This document shows, in pieces, positions 48,101 through 57,399 of a stretch of 64,000 bases of DNA; position 1 is the first letter of the stretch, and each line of letters begins with the position of its first letter. This stretch comes from Deltaproteobacteria bacterium. Its GTDB lineage: Bacteria; Desulfobacterota; Desulfobacteria; Desulfobacterales; Desulfatirhabdiaceae. A program made the position numbers and the translations under genes. The stretch is taken from contig JACRBZ010000030.1 in NCBI GenBank assembly GCA_016219185.1, positions 62,001 through 126,000 of the forward strand. Reading direction: 5' to 3'. The notes under the pieces were generated by a model. That model saw only the letters and a list, made by a program, of their open reading frames with translations, searched no databases and was not told where the DNA came from.

Positions 48101-48350
48101 GCCGATTTTAATGACTTCCCTGGCCTTTATTCTGGGTGTGCTGCCACTGGTCATCAGCACCGGGGCCGGTTCCGGTGCCCAGAACGCCATCGGCACCGGC
48201 GTCATGGGAGGCATGATCACGGCCACGGTTCTGGCAATTTTCTTTGTGCCGGTGTTTTTTGTCGTGGTTCAGCGGGTGTTCGCGGCCAGGCCCTTGCCGG
48301 AAATAAAACCCCAACCCGACCTTACCCGTTATGTGGAGAATGAAATATGA
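45180..48350 (+). CDS. RND multidrug efflux pump (AcrB/MexB, HAE-1 family)
   Basis: 1056 residues, the usual HAE-1 length, with 12 membrane helices and two large periplasmic loops. The proton-relay aspartates in TM4 are present at Asp407 and Asp408 ([14 protein letters not shown]), the same numbers as in AcrB, and the TM10 lysine is in [15 protein letters not shown]. The family exports hydrophobic and amphiphilic compounds using the proton gradient. It is coupled by ATGA to the outer-membrane gene. Confidence 0.95.
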   Translation: MAQFFISRPIFAWVIAIIIMLAGALAIKQLPVSQYPPIAPPEISINATYPGASAQTLEDTVTQIIEQKMNGIDHLRYMSSTSDATGSVTITLTFDAGTDPNIAQVQVQNKLQLATPLLPQRVQQQGIQVSKSTKNFLLVLGFVSEDGSMNQNDLSDYVATNIQDMLGRVEGVGEVQMFGAQYAMRIWLDPGKLNNFKLTPADVQAAILAQNVQVSAGQLGGTPYAGGQQLNATITVQTLLRTPEEFGAIVLRTNGDGSSVFLRDVARAEIGSESYSSLGRYNCKPATGLAVKMAAGANALSTANAVKAKMQELSGFFPHGMKVVYPFDTTPFVKISIEEVIQTLAEAIGLVFLVMFLFLQNFRATLIPTIAVPVVLLGTFGVLAACGFSINSLTMFAMVLAIGLLVDDAIVVVENVERVMSEEGLAPKEATQKSMNQITGALVGIALVLSAVFVPMAFFGGSTGVIYRQFSITIVSSMILSVLVALILTPALCATLLKPVKKGHPADRNGVFAVFFRGFNYIFDRSSIRYQSAVCRMLDKSFRYMVIYGAIVIGMGFLFLRMPTAFLPDEDQGLLFALIQLPAGANQDRTLKVIEKVEQHFLVEQKDAVESVFAVAGFSFAGSGQNTGLAFVKLKDWGLRRQPALKVDAVAAKAMGAFATIRDAMVFAFAPPAVMELGNATGFDFQLQDRAGLGHARLMEARNQLLAMAGQNGNLAAVRPNGQEDTPQFKLDIDSQKAGALGLSLAQIYDTVSSAWGSAYVNDFIDKGRVKKVYLQADAPYRMQPEDINRWYVRNKAGEMVPFSAFASARWIYGSPRLERYNGLPSMEILGQPAPGISSGTAMAEMEAMAAKLPKGIGFEWTGLSYQERMSGSQAPALYAISLLVVFLCLAALYESWAIPFSVMLVVPLGVIGALLAAGFRGLPNDVYFQVGLLTTIGLSAKNAILIVEFAKEQMQHGKSLLAATLEAVRLRLRPILMTSLAFILGVLPLVISTGAGSGAQNAIGTGVMGGMITATVLAIFFVPVFFVVVQRVFAARPLPEIKPQPDLTRYVENEI

Positions 48351-49765
48351 TTCGCGCCATCGCATCCATTGCATCCATGATGGTCTTTCTTGCCGGCTGC
48401 GCAACCCTGGCCCCTGAATATTCACGGCCCGAAGCTCCGGTTTCCGATGCCTGGCCAGAGGGGCCGGCATACAAGGCCGAGGCCGGGGATTCCGCCGGCA
48501 TGGCTGTCGCAGACATTTCCTGGCAGGCGTTTTTTGAAAATGAAAAACTGCGCAAGCTGATCTGGCTGGCTCTTGAAAACAACCGGGACCTGCGGGTCGC
48601 TGCCTTGAATATCGAAAAATCGCGGGCCCAGTATCAGATCCAACGGGCCGATCTCTTTCCGGCGGTCAGTGCCAGCGCCAGCGGCAGCGAGCAGCGGCTG
48701 CCGGCAAGTATTTCCGGAACCGGAGAGGGAGAAAGCGTTCATCAATACAGCGCGGGTCTTGGCTTCAGTGCTTACGAACTGGATCTCTTCGGCCGCGTGC
48801 AAAGCCTTAAGGATCAGGCACTGGAGCAGTATCTGGCCACCGGACAGGCCCGCCAGAGCATCCGGATCAGTCTGGTGGCCGAGGTTGCCGGCAATTATCT
48901 GATCCTGGCCGCGGATCGGGAAAGGCTAAGGCTCGCCCGGGAAACCCTGGCCAGCCGAAAGGTCTCGTACAGTCTCATCCAAAGCCGATTCGATGCCGGG
49001 GTTGCCACGGCCCTGGCGCTTCAGCAGGCCCAGACCACCGTGGATTCAGCCCGGGTCGATATTGCCCGGTATATCAGCCAGATCGCCCGGGATGAAAACG
49101 CTTCGGTGCTGGTCGTGGGGGCTTCGATCCCGGAGGGACTTTTCCCCGCGGATATGCGTGAAACCATTGCGTCCGTAAAGGAAATTCCCCCGGGTTTGCC
49201 CTCCGATGTCCTGCGGCGCCGGCCCGATATCCTTCAGGCCGAGAATCTGCTCAAAGGGGCCAATGCCAATATCGGAGCGGCCCGGGCGGCCTTTTTCCCG
49301 CGCATCACGCTTAGCACTTCCATGGGTACGGGCAGCGACCAGCTCTCAGGACTCTTTAAGCCCGGTAGCGACTTATGGAATTTTGCTCCGCGAATCGATC
49401 TGCCGATTTTTAACGCCGGCGCCAACCAGGCCAATCTGGAGGTGGCGGAAATCAATCGGGACATTGCCGTGGCCCAGTATGAAAAGGCCATCCAGACGGC
49501 CTTCCGGGAAGTGGCCGATGCCCTGGCCCAGCAAGGTACCATCGATGATCAACTGGCCGCGCAGCAGTCCCTGACGGATGCCACGGCAGAGAGCTATATC
49601 CTGTCCGAAGCGCGCTACGACAAAGGAATCGACAGTTACCTGACCGTTCTGGATTCGCAGCGCTCCCTCTACAGTGCTCAGCAGAACCTGATCACCACGC
49701 GCCTTTCCCGGCAGACCAATCTGGTGACGCTTTACAAGGTTCTGGGCGGAGGACGATCAATATAA
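48347..49765 (+). CDS. RND outer-membrane channel lipoprotein (OprM/NodT family)
   Basis: 472 residues with a lipobox (FLAGC) and the duplicated outer-membrane-efflux-protein fold; conserved motifs include [10 protein letters not shown] near the start, [25 protein letters not shown] and [14 protein letters not shown]. It completes a tripartite pump with the two genes upstream. No obvious terminator follows. Confidence 0.93.
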   Translation: MIRAIASIASMMVFLAGCATLAPEYSRPEAPVSDAWPEGPAYKAEAGDSAGMAVADISWQAFFENEKLRKLIWLALENNRDLRVAALNIEKSRAQYQIQRADLFPAVSASASGSEQRLPASISGTGEGESVHQYSAGLGFSAYELDLFGRVQSLKDQALEQYLATGQARQSIRISLVAEVAGNYLILAADRERLRLARETLASRKVSYSLIQSRFDAGVATALALQQAQTTVDSARVDIARYISQIARDENASVLVVGASIPEGLFPADMRETIASVKEIPPGLPSDVLRRRPDILQAENLLKGANANIGAARAAFFPRITLSTSMGTGSDQLSGLFKPGSDLWNFAPRIDLPIFNAGANQANLEVAEINRDIAVAQYEKAIQTAFREVADALAQQGTIDDQLAAQQSLTDATAESYILSEARYDKGIDSYLTVLDSQRSLYSAQQNLITTRLSRQTNLVTLYKVLGGGRSI

Positions 49766-49859
49766 ATTTGGATGATCAGATTGAATCCGGAACGGAAAAT
49801 GATTTCTTCACCTAAAACCGTGCCACATCACCCCCGGCAATTTATTGTTGATCATCCGC

Positions 49860-50465
49860 ATGATATTTGACATACATGATCAATATTCCATGATAGACAT
49901 TCAGCACATCCCATCTTCGGAATCCATACGAATCATCATTGGCGCCGGTCGGCAGCGCTGGCCCGGTTGGGTACCCACTCAACAAGAAGAGCTGGATTTA
50001 CTGCAACCGAAAGACTGGGACTTCACTTTCCGTTCCCGGCCTGCTGATGCATTGTTGTGTGAACATGTATGGGAGCATCTGACAGAAGCGCAGGGCCGTG
50101 CTGCAGCCAGACTCTGTTACAGATGGTTAAAGCCGGGCGGATATCTGCGGTGTGCGGTTCCGGATGCCAATTTTCCCAATGCCCTGTATCAGAAAACGGC
50201 ACGCGTCGGGGGGCCGGGTCCCAGCGATCATCCGGCCGCGGATCATAAAATCGTTTATGACTACCGGCTGTTTTCCGATATCTTCATTCAAGCAGGCTTT
50301 TGCGTCGATCTGCTGGAGTATTGCGACGAAAACGGGCGTTTTCATTACCATCAGTGGTCTTTGAAGGATGGCCCCATTTACCGTTCCCTGCTCCTGGACC
50401 ATCGGAACCAGGACGGGAATATTGAATCCATATCATTGATTGTTGATGCCAGAAAGCCGCGTTGA
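49860..50465 (+). CDS. Putative class I SAM-dependent methyltransferase
   Basis: About 201 residues. IIIGAGRQRWPGWVPTQQEELDLL corresponds to the 'lGcG....GWi..D....DLl' start of many small methyltransferases, and EHVWEHLTEAQGRAAARLCYRWLKPGGYLRCAVPD to motifs II-III; the glycine-rich loop is atypical. The start is uncertain: ATGs at 49860 and 49890 are both weak. The substrate is unknown. It stands about 95 bp after the efflux operon. Confidence 0.65.
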   Translation: MIFDIHDQYSMIDIQHIPSSESIRIIIGAGRQRWPGWVPTQQEELDLLQPKDWDFTFRSRPADALLCEHVWEHLTEAQGRAAARLCYRWLKPGGYLRCAVPDANFPNALYQKTARVGGPGPSDHPAADHKIVYDYRLFSDIFIQAGFCVDLLEYCDENGRFHYHQWSLKDGPIYRSLLLDHRNQDGNIESISLIVDARKPR

Positions 50466-50505
50466 TAGTGCGGTATCAATAACATTTCAAAAGAAAGGAA
50501 CGAAT

Positions 50506-50916
50506 ATGGCTAAAATGACAGAACGTATGAAGGAGCTTTTTGACAAGGTCCGCCCCGTGGTGCTTTCCACGGCAAGTCGTGACGGAATTCCCAACGCGGT
50601 TCCGATCGGGGCGAAAAAAATCATCGATGATGAGACCATTCTCATATCCGACCAGTTTCTCAACAAAACCCTGGCCAACATGAAAGCCAACCCCAAGGTT
50701 GCGGTTACGTATTGGGAAGGACATGAAGGATACCAGTTAAAGGGCACGGTCACCATCGAAACCACGGGTCAGCGGTTTGAAGAAACAGCCAGATGGATCG
50801 AGGAAATGAGCCAGAAGGTCGGATTTCCCCTGAAATCCAAGGGCGCGGTCATTCTTAAAATCGAGGAAATTTACGGGGTCGCACCGGGACCCGGTGCCGG
50901 CAAACAGCTTGCTTGA
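50506..50916 (+). CDS. Pyridoxamine-5'-phosphate-oxidase-like flavin protein
   Basis: 136 residues from the ATG at 50506 (AAGGAA upstream). The split-barrel PNPOx pattern is seen in VVLSTASRDGIPNAVPIGAKKIIDDETILISDQFLNKTLANMKANPKVAVTYWE. Such proteins bind FMN, F420 or haem and often reduce small molecules; the reaction here is unknown. It appears to be a stand-alone gene. Confidence 0.85.
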   Translation: MAKMTERMKELFDKVRPVVLSTASRDGIPNAVPIGAKKIIDDETILISDQFLNKTLANMKANPKVAVTYWEGHEGYQLKGTVTIETTGQRFEETARWIEEMSQKVGFPLKSKGAVILKIEEIYGVAPGPGAGKQLA

Positions 50917-51085
50917 CTTGAATACGGATGCATGAACCCGTCGAGGCAGCCAGTGCCCATGGCTTGGATGCTTTCCAATTCTTGACCATGCCGCAAGACC
51001 CCGATGGGCAATGGATTTTAAACTGTTTTTTGCTACGACTGCGGCGATTATCCTGCCGCAGTTCCCGATCCGATTGTTGATGATA

Positions 51086-51451
51086 TCACTGGCCAAGCAG
51101 TCGTTCGATACAGGCTTTGAGGTCTTTGATCTTAAAGGGTTTGGGAAAAAAATCATCCACTTTCCCGCGTACCGCCTCGATGGCCGAATCCATGCTGGCA
51201 AAAGCCGTGATCATGATCACCTTGGTGGCCGGAGATTCCTTTTTGACGATTCTCAGTACTTCCATCCCGTCAATCCCCTTCATTTTCAAATCCGTGATGA
51301 TCACATCAAAAGACTCTTCTTTTAATCTGTCCAGTGCCGGAGCTGCGCTCAAGAATGTTTCCACATGATAACCATCTTTTTCGAACGTGGCTTTGATCAT
51401 TTTGCCCACGATATTCTCATCATCAATCACAATGATTTTATGACCACTCAT
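51086..51451 (-). CDS. Single-domain response regulator
   Basis: 121 residues from the ATG at 51451 (AAGGAG upstream). The receiver is intact: acidic pair IDDEN, phosphoacceptor ITDLKMKGIDG and lysine FPKPFK. It has no output domain, so it must work by protein contact. It is last in the four-gene operon with a kinase and two GspE-N/DUF202 proteins, which are the natural candidate targets. It overlaps the kinase gene by 14 bases. Confidence 0.9.
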   Translation of the reverse strand: MSGHKIIVIDDENIVGKMIKATFEKDGYHVETFLSAAPALDRLKEESFDVIITDLKMKGIDGMEVLRIVKKESPATKVIMITAFASMDSAIEAVRGKVDDFFPKPFKIKDLKACIERLLGQ

Positions 51452-52928
51452 CCCTTGTCTCCTTTTCATTATATGCTGGCAATTCGATGGTGAAACAGGT
51501 TCCCATGCCCAGTTCGCTCTGGACCCGGATGTTGCCCTGATGGTTCTGGATGATGCCGTAGCTGACAAACAGGCCCAGTCCGGTGCCACTGGCTTCTTTT
51601 GTGGTAAAAAACGGATCAAACACATGCGGCAGAAATTCAGGGGGAATTCCTTTGCCGGTGTCCTTTACCTCGATTTCCACATGATCCGGATCCGTTCCCG
51701 GGCGGGTGGCAATACGGAGTTCAGTCCCGGGGGATGCAGCCTGTATGGCGTTGGTGATCAGATTGATCAGCACTTCCTGGATCTGGTTGATGTCGATGAA
51801 GACGGCGGGAAGCCCATCTTCCAGGCGGATATTGATTTCAATATTGGAAATGCTGATCATGTTCTGGACGAGTTTCAGGCTTTTTTGAACCACTTCATTA
51901 ATGTGAGTTTCCTTACGGTTCGGTTTTTTCGGCTTTGAAAAATCGAGAAGATTCTTGACGATGTCCTTGATCCGCTCGGTTTCCTCATCCACTTTTTTCA
52001 TATAATCGAGCCTGTCTTCACGGCTGAGATCATCGTAGAGTTCCGCGTATGCCTGGGCCATCATGGAGATGTTGTTGAGCGGGTTTCCCAGTTCGTGCGC
52101 AACGCCCGCGGTAAGAATGCCGATGGATGCCAGCTTTTTGGACTGAATAATGAGCTCTTCATGCTTTTTTAAATCCTCGGACATGGCGTTGATGGCTTTC
52201 ATGGCAGAACCCAGTTCATCCGATGGGTTTGACTGGAAAAAGGAAAACCATCTCATTCCGGAAAGCGTTTTCATCAACAGGCCCGATTCTTCGGCCTGAA
52301 TGCTTGTTTTCACTTTATTGAAATTGCCCTCTGATATGGCGTGCGCCACTTTTTCAATGTCCTTGAGGGAGGCTAAGATTCTGCGGGATATCAACTGATT
52401 GACCCCAAGGGCGGAAAACAGGATCAGAAAAAGGGAAGTAAACAGACCGGCGCGGGAGTCGGCAATAATCCGGTTGACATTGGTTCTTTCCAGTTTGGTG
52501 ATATGATCCGAGAACTCCCGCAATTTCTGACCGGCTTCCCGGATATGGGACTGTAATTCATCCGATGTCGGGGCTTTGCTGTTCGCACTGCTGATCACCT
52601 GAAGGTAGGCATGGGTGCTGGATTCCAGTTGTTTATAATTCGTAGCCCCAATCGCACGGACAATGTCGTCCCTGTCGGACTCCATCGCTTCCTTGCTTTG
52701 ATTCAGTTTATTTTGGATATCACTTAGTGCGGATGCATCCCTGTACAGAAAGTAGTTTTTTTCGGAAAGCCTCATTTCCAGAAAGGATGCGTTCAGATCA
52801 TCGGCAATTTCCACGTAGCGTAGTTTTGTAAGCAGCAGATTCAGATTTTCGTAGGCGAAAAAACCCGTGAGCGCAATCAGGAGAATATTGAATGTATTGG
52901 CAAGGATGATTTTATGGACGATCTTCAA
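51438..52928 (-). CDS. Membrane histidine kinase with four-helix-bundle sensor
   Basis: 496 residues. Membrane helices at about 7-26 and 165-186 flank a helical extracytoplasmic domain of the four-helix-bundle type. A HAMP-like segment, coiled coil, HisKA (GVAHELGNPLNNIS) and HATPase (DTGKGIPPEF, ASGTGLGLF) follow. It is coupled by ATGA to the upstream DUF202 protein. It probably phosphorylates the receiver encoded next to it. Confidence 0.9.
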   Translation of the reverse strand: MKIVHKIILANTFNILLIALTGFFAYENLNLLLTKLRYVEIADDLNASFLEMRLSEKNYFLYRDASALSDIQNKLNQSKEAMESDRDDIVRAIGATNYKQLESSTHAYLQVISSANSKAPTSDELQSHIREAGQKLREFSDHITKLERTNVNRIIADSRAGLFTSLFLILFSALGVNQLISRRILASLKDIEKVAHAISEGNFNKVKTSIQAEESGLLMKTLSGMRWFSFFQSNPSDELGSAMKAINAMSEDLKKHEELIIQSKKLASIGILTAGVAHELGNPLNNISMMAQAYAELYDDLSREDRLDYMKKVDEETERIKDIVKNLLDFSKPKKPNRKETHINEVVQKSLKLVQNMISISNIEINIRLEDGLPAVFIDINQIQEVLINLITNAIQAASPGTELRIATRPGTDPDHVEIEVKDTGKGIPPEFLPHVFDPFFTTKEASGTGLGLFVSYGIIQNHQGNIRVQSELGMGTCFTIELPAYNEKETRDEWS

Positions 52929-54157
52929 GGTATGTTCCCATTTATGAAAGACTCGAACAATTCCGGAGCTTCTCTCTGCTCCTTTCTGACCGGCCAGTAC
53001 CAGATCATGCCATCGGCAATCATTAGAATTCCCGCCAGAATAATGAGATAATCCAGTCTGGTCGTCGGGCTGAATTTGAAGTACTGAACAAGGCCGATGC
53101 CGATCCCGACAAAAGTGGTGCCGGTACGAATAAAGGATAGCCCGGTACGGGCATGGGCGTATATCGTCCGATAGCAGGCCAGAACCGTCCGTTGGGCTGC
53201 CAGGGATGTTCTTTCATGTGCCAAATAGGAACGAATTTTATTGTCCGTTGAATTTTCAATATAGACACAGGAATTGGGCAGAAGATCCGACAGGCGCGAG
53301 AGCATGGTCTGTCGTCGGTGTGGCCTGGTTTGTGGTTTTTCAGCAAACTGGTAGTTTTCCAGAAAGTACAGCGTCGCAGCGCTTACCTCGATGAGTGTTT
53401 GCGGGGCAGGGGGCCTGACGATTGATTTTTTGATTTTGAAATAACTTGCCCCGCCTGCGAAAAGCAGCGCCGTTCCCGTGGCGATAAACACCCAACTGGA
53501 TATGATCCAGAAATGGGTGGTTTTCAGGTTCATCAGCATCTGGCCGGTAGTGATCAGTCCCAGCCCCCAGCGAAGGGACCCAAAATGCGTTCTGGCAATG
53601 GCAAAGTCCGTTCTGTAACAGGCCAGCCGGGTTCGCCATCTGGACATGACATTGCGCCAAAAAGCCAGTCCCGTTCTCTCGTTGCCGATCAAATGCTCGG
53701 GAGGGCCATTTAAAAAATCCTGAATAAAAAAGTGTATGTCTTCGGCCAGTGCCACGCGGAATTCATATGTTTCGGCGCGGACCATGCGTTTTGCCTGGTC
53801 GATAACAAAAGGATCGCCTGGATCATTTGCTGCGATAATGACGGTGCTTGAATCCCGGAACACAGGGAACCAGAAATTTTCACAGAGGGCGTCGGCATCG
53901 AGTCCGACCAGAATGTCCGATGGTACCGGGGTGCGTTCGTCATATTCGATCCAGTCGCTGTGGTGGTATTCGGCAAGCGCATCCAGAAGCCTGCGCCTTG
54001 GAATATTCAGGCTGTAGCGAAGAATTTTTTCAATATTGACACTTCGAACGCCCGCAGCGATGCTGGCAGCACGAAGGGTCCGTTCATCAATGATATTCCA
54101 GGTTACCAGCAAAGAGAACCTTTCGATATCCTGTTCTGTCGGTTCACATGTCTTCAT
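52925..54157 (-). CDS. GspE-N/MshEN-like domain fused to two DUF202-like membrane modules
   Basis: 410 residues from the ATG at 54157 (AAGGTGG upstream). Residues about 15-150 resemble the N-terminal domain of type II secretion/pilus ATPases (IEKILRYSL..RRRLLDALAEY, then WIEYDER, then FWFPVFRDSSTVIIAANDP). The c-di-GMP-contact residues of MshEN domains look degenerate. A divergent DUF202-like module covers about 158-243, and a clear one covers about 312-392, with Arg-Thr pairs at 7-residue spacing (ERT, RT, RT, RT, RT) leading into membrane helices. No ATPase domain is present. The function is unknown. Confidence 0.75.
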   Translation of the reverse strand: MKTCEPTEQDIERFSLLVTWNIIDERTLRAASIAAGVRSVNIEKILRYSLNIPRRRLLDALAEYHHSDWIEYDERTPVPSDILVGLDADALCENFWFPVFRDSSTVIIAANDPGDPFVIDQAKRMVRAETYEFRVALAEDIHFFIQDFLNGPPEHLIGNERTGLAFWRNVMSRWRTRLACYRTDFAIARTHFGSLRWGLGLITTGQMLMNLKTTHFWIISSWVFIATGTALLFAGGASYFKIKKSIVRPPAPQTLIEVSAATLYFLENYQFAEKPQTRPHRRQTMLSRLSDLLPNSCVYIENSTDNKIRSYLAHERTSLAAQRTVLACYRTIYAHARTGLSFIRTGTTFVGIGIGLVQYFKFSPTTRLDYLIILAGILMIADGMIWYWPVRKEQREAPELFESFINGNIP

Positions 54158-55673
54158 GACCGAATACCACCTTTGACCAATCCGATGTGGGCTTTCCGTA
54201 ATCCGGAAAAGCGATTTCCATGTCCCCGTAGCAATATGGAAACAGTTTTTTGATTTTTTGCGCGGGAAAATGCCAGTAAGACCCATCGGCCATCAGAATC
54301 AGCCCGATGCCAATCAGCGTCAGGTTAAAACATGTCCAGTATATGTTTATGAAGCCGAAAAAAACCTGCAGCCCCATGCCCACGGAAAACACACTGGTGC
54401 CGGTTCGGATAAATGCCAGTCCGGTCCGGGATTGCGCCATCACGGTCCGCAGCCTGGCCTTGACATTGCGCCTGTCCGCTATCAGGGTTCGCTCCAGAGC
54501 AAGACCCGTGGTGCCCCATATGCCCGGAGCATGGGTTCCACTGATTTGAAGGGGAGAAGGAAGGTCATTGGGGCTGATGTGCTTGTGATACGGGGGGAAC
54601 ATAAATTCCCAGATGGATGCCCGCTTTTGGGCCTTTTCCAGACCGTTGGAGCTGTATTTGCCTGCATGACGACCCGGCAAGTACCAGTGGAATCCTTCAA
54701 TCGTCATGACAATGCCGGTCAGAATCAGAATACCGTCAAATACGGTCCATGGCCCGGTGTGGAACTGCCTGAAAAAAGCAATTCCAAGCCCGATAAATGC
54801 AATTCCGGTGCGTGTAAAGGCAAGACCTGTGCGGGACTGTGCCAGGATAGTGCGAAACCCGGCCAGAATGGATCGTTCTTCGGCCATGTCCGTTCTGTCT
54901 ATAGCCAGAAAGCGACGCTTCTGAATCGGAGAAAGTCTGTTCCAGCGGACTCTGGCCTGCTGCGCACCTGGAATGGGAGGGGTTCGTCTGTAGTCCGCGC
55001 CTTCTGCTGAACCTGTTTGCTCAAGAATCGTGGAGCCGAAAGTGGGCTCCGTGAGCATGCCTGAAACGGTTTTCCTGCCGATTCTACGTGCGGGAAGATA
55101 CCAGGTGTATCCATCGAAAACCATCACGACACCGCAGCCCAGAAGCAGAATTTCCGGAATTGTAAGGTATCCGATGCCAAATAGCCTGAACAACGACAGG
55201 CTGACGGAGATGAAAGATATTCCGGTGCGCATGAATGCCAGGCCGGTTCTGCCTTTTGCCAGAATTGTCCGGTGTTTGGCCAGCATTACCCGGTAATCCG
55301 CAAACCAGTTGCGCAGCCTGGCCAGGGTCGTCCTGCTGCTGGAGGCGGGAAAGCCCGGATTGATGTCCAGATGATTTTCGATGATGGCAGTAATGTCGTC
55401 GGGAAGCGCAATCAACAGTTTCAGGGTTTCAACACCGAGAATTTTTCGCATCGCCGCATCCCGGGCAGGGTCAGGCGGTTTGCTGACAATAACCGTTGCG
55501 GTTCCTTCACGAATTGTAAGTGGAAACCAAAGCTCTTCACTAAGCTGCTCCAGACAGACTTTTTGAAGGACGCTGCCTGATGCCAGAAGCCTTTCATCGT
55601 ATTCCACAAACGGGATGTGATATTGCTCAGAAAGGTATCGAAGGGTTTTATGCTTAGGGGGTTGGCGTTTCAT
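54144..55673 (-). CDS. GspE-N-like domain fused to three DUF202-like membrane modules
   Basis: 509 residues. The N-terminal about 100 residues match the second half of a GspE-N/MshEN domain (LRYLSEQYHIPFVEYDE, WFPLTIREGTATVIVSKPPD, ALPDDITAIIENHL). Three DUF202-like modules follow at about 126-205, 256-335 and 390-475. Each has an amphipathic helix with RT pairs every seven residues and two membrane helices ending in an aromatic 'DGYTWYLPARR'-type motif. It overlaps its paralogue by 14 bases and leads the operon. I know of no described role for this architecture. Confidence 0.78.
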   Translation of the reverse strand: MKRQPPKHKTLRYLSEQYHIPFVEYDERLLASGSVLQKVCLEQLSEELWFPLTIREGTATVIVSKPPDPARDAAMRKILGVETLKLLIALPDDITAIIENHLDINPGFPASSSRTTLARLRNWFADYRVMLAKHRTILAKGRTGLAFMRTGISFISVSLSLFRLFGIGYLTIPEILLLGCGVVMVFDGYTWYLPARRIGRKTVSGMLTEPTFGSTILEQTGSAEGADYRRTPPIPGAQQARVRWNRLSPIQKRRFLAIDRTDMAEERSILAGFRTILAQSRTGLAFTRTGIAFIGLGIAFFRQFHTGPWTVFDGILILTGIVMTIEGFHWYLPGRHAGKYSSNGLEKAQKRASIWEFMFPPYHKHISPNDLPSPLQISGTHAPGIWGTTGLALERTLIADRRNVKARLRTVMAQSRTGLAFIRTGTSVFSVGMGLQVFFGFINIYWTCFNLTLIGIGLILMADGSYWHFPAQKIKKLFPYCYGDMEIAFPDYGKPTSDWSKVVFGHEDM

Positions 55674-55871
55674 GCTGTCTCTGTCTAATGTTTATGATGC
55701 ATCGGATAACCCGGTTGCCGCGGATATCAACGCGGAAATTAAATATTTTACGAACCCGATGAACCTGTGGCTCCTTGACGGATGAATACCATCCGTAACG
55801 CTGCCAGGAAAATGGAAATTCGCATAATGGTAATTGGAATTTTCAGAAATATAGGCGTCATGCACACGGAA

Positions 55872-55900
55872 ATGTTATCCTATCCTCATGTTCAGGTCAA
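55872..55900 (-). promoter_or_regulatory. Candidate sigma-70 promoter for the DUF202 operon
   Basis: Minus strand TTGACC (55900-55895), 17-base spacer, TAACAT (55877-55872). It implies a leader of about 190 bases to the start at 55673; the leader contains an imperfect AAATTC/GAATTT inverted repeat near 55817-55843. Confidence 0.4.
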
Positions 55901-55986
55901 GGTAAACTCTGTAACTCTGAATGAGAATTTTCAGGAAGTAGAATATCAATAAGGAACAGTTGGAATTGATTCGTGGAGCAGAACTC

Positions 55987-56026
55987 GGGTGTCAACCCGC
56001 CCGCAAGAGACGGGTCGACATGACCC
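55987..56026 (+). ncRNA. Strong stem-loop in the wtpA-DUF202 gap (possible structured RNA)
   Basis: Nested complementary segments: GGGT/ACCC (55987-55990 with 56023-56026), GTC/GAC, and ACCCG/CGGGT (55995-55999 with 56011-56015) around an 11-base loop, about 12 pairs in all with small bulges. With the following hairpin and T-run it could be a small + strand transcript, or a leader/trailer element on the minus strand, or a remnant of a retroelement RNA. The family is not identified. Confidence 0.35.
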
Positions 56027-56041
56027 AAGCTAAATCGGAGT

Positions 56042-56072
56042 TAAGGGAAGCGTATTCGGTCCCTTAGTTTTT
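56042..56072 (+). terminator. Candidate intrinsic terminator, + strand
   Basis: TAAGGGA and TCCCTTA form a 7-bp stem with an 11-base loop, followed by G and TTTTT. No + strand gene precedes it, so it would end a transcript across the stem-loop at 55987-56026. The right arm includes the wtpA stop codon on the other strand. Confidence 0.4.
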
Positions 56073-57050
56073 CACTTCAACCAGCGGTTTCAATTCGGCC
56101 GGCAATTTTTCCTTCATCTGGGAACTGGATACAATACAGGGAATAAACGGCGGCTGTCCCTGGTCTTTCAAGATCTTGAGTCCGCCGTCCGGTGACATCA
56201 TGAATTTCAGAAACGCAATGGCCGCTTCCGGATTGGGCGCGTTTTTTATCAGGGTCACGCCATACGTACAGGAATCCCCCTTGATTTCCATGAAGGTTCC
56301 CGGTTTTTTTCCGGCCACTTTCACCGCAGCCTGTGAATAATAGTCATCCTGGGTGTAGTCCCCCAGATTGATTTTATCCGGAAGGATGATGTGTTTAAGT
56401 CCATGCTGCACGGAAACGGACAGATATTCCCAGGCATAATCCATGTTTCCGGTCTGAAGCATGGATATCAGCTCCTCGGCTTTGGGCCGGACATTGGACT
56501 GTGGACGGTTGGCCAGAATGGCATCGTTTAATCCCTGCTTCTGATAGAATTTTTCAGCCAACTGAATCACCATGAGGGCGCGATACCCGCAGGGGTCCAG
56601 ATCGGGATCCGAATGCCCCCATGAAACCCCTTTTATCTGGATGATGTCATACCAGTTATCCGCGTTGATTTGATCCGCATATTTGCTTTTATCGGTATAG
56701 CACAACACCAGTTGATTGGATGCAAAACGGATGTTCCAGTCTGCAAAGTCCGGTATCAACAGCTTGTCAATGACCTTGTAGTCGGCGGATGCCACGATAT
56801 CACAGGGTTTTTTCAGGTCGGTCACCTTGCGTGCCGCCTGCGTGCTTCCGCTGCCTTCCAGAATCAAATCCACTTTGGGATAGGCTGCCTCAAACGCTTT
56901 TTCCATATCGTTAAATGGCATGGACAAACTTCCGGCATAAAACATGACAACCCGACCCTGAGGTTCTGCGCTTACAGTCTGAATCTGAACCATGGCTAAT
57001 ATCATGGTCGCAATCAGGATAACGAAATGGTAAAATCGAATGGGTTGCAC
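56064..57050 (-). CDS. wtpA: Tungstate/molybdate ABC substrate-binding protein
   Basis: 328 residues from a GTG at 57050, chosen for the AAGGAG 9 bases upstream. A signal peptide ends near [46 protein letters not shown] and [18 protein letters not shown] match the WtpA/ModA-type oxyanion-binding proteins. Tungstate or molybdate would supply formate dehydrogenases and similar enzymes. No permease or ATPase gene is adjacent, so it must use a transporter encoded elsewhere. Confidence 0.88.
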   Translation of the reverse strand: MQPIRFYHFVILIATMILAMVQIQTVSAEPQGRVVMFYAGSLSMPFNDMEKAFEAAYPKVDLILEGSGSTQAARKVTDLKKPCDIVASADYKVIDKLLIPDFADWNIRFASNQLVLCYTDKSKYADQINADNWYDIIQIKGVSWGHSDPDLDPCGYRALMVIQLAEKFYQKQGLNDAILANRPQSNVRPKAEELISMLQTGNMDYAWEYLSVSVQHGLKHIILPDKINLGDYTQDDYYSQAAVKVAGKKPGTFMEIKGDSCTYGVTLIKNAPNPEAAIAFLKFMMSPDGGLKILKDQGQPPFIPCIVSSSQMKEKLPAELKPLVEVKN

Positions 57051-57130
57051 GATGAAGTTCTCCTTCTTAAGGTTTTACAAAAAGAGCAGGATATTAACGG
57101 CTTCATTATGCCATTTTTCATATATCGACC

Positions 57131-57159
57131 TGTATAAAAATTCTTATGCCAATTGTCAA
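57131..57159 (-). promoter_or_regulatory. Sigma-70 promoter for wtpA
   Basis: Minus strand TTGACA (57159-57154), exact 17-base spacer, TATACA (57136-57131). The leader is about 75 bases. A TCGATATAT segment just downstream resembles half of a ModE site, but the other half is absent. Confidence 0.65.
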
Positions 57160-57251
57160 TCATGATTCATCCGGCAATTTTAAATGAATCTTTCACCGTA
57201 ACAATGATTTAAAACCTGAGAAGAACACGAACGGACACGAATAAATAATTA

Positions 57252-57324
57252 CCGTCTTTCCGGCAAAAGCCGGAATCCAGTTTTTTTGAGCAGGCTGGAT
57301 TCCGGGTCAAGCCCGTAATGACGG
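57252..57324. repeat. Palindromic intergenic repeat
   Basis: CCGTCTTTCCGGCAAAAGCC.. and its inverted partner ending ..GCCCGTAATGACGG, with AATCCAG / CTGGATT near the centre. This matches a widespread 'CCGGAATCCAG / CTGGATTCCGG' intergenic repeat type seen in many proteobacterial genomes. The gap 57051-57399 otherwise holds only the wtpA promoter. Confidence 0.7.
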
Positions 57325-57399
57325 AGTATATCGTTTTCATCTCTGGGGGGAGAAACCAATTATGATTCATGACCGCTTACCGTAAAAAAAACATTGGTT

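Noticed and set aside
50917..51085. Small gene or RNA between the PNPOx-like gene and the receiver
   Set aside because: No ORF with a ribosome-binding site, no clear hairpin with a T-run.
57110..57130. ModE-like site near the wtpA transcription start
   Set aside because: Only one half (TCGATATAT on the minus strand) is present; the second half is missing.
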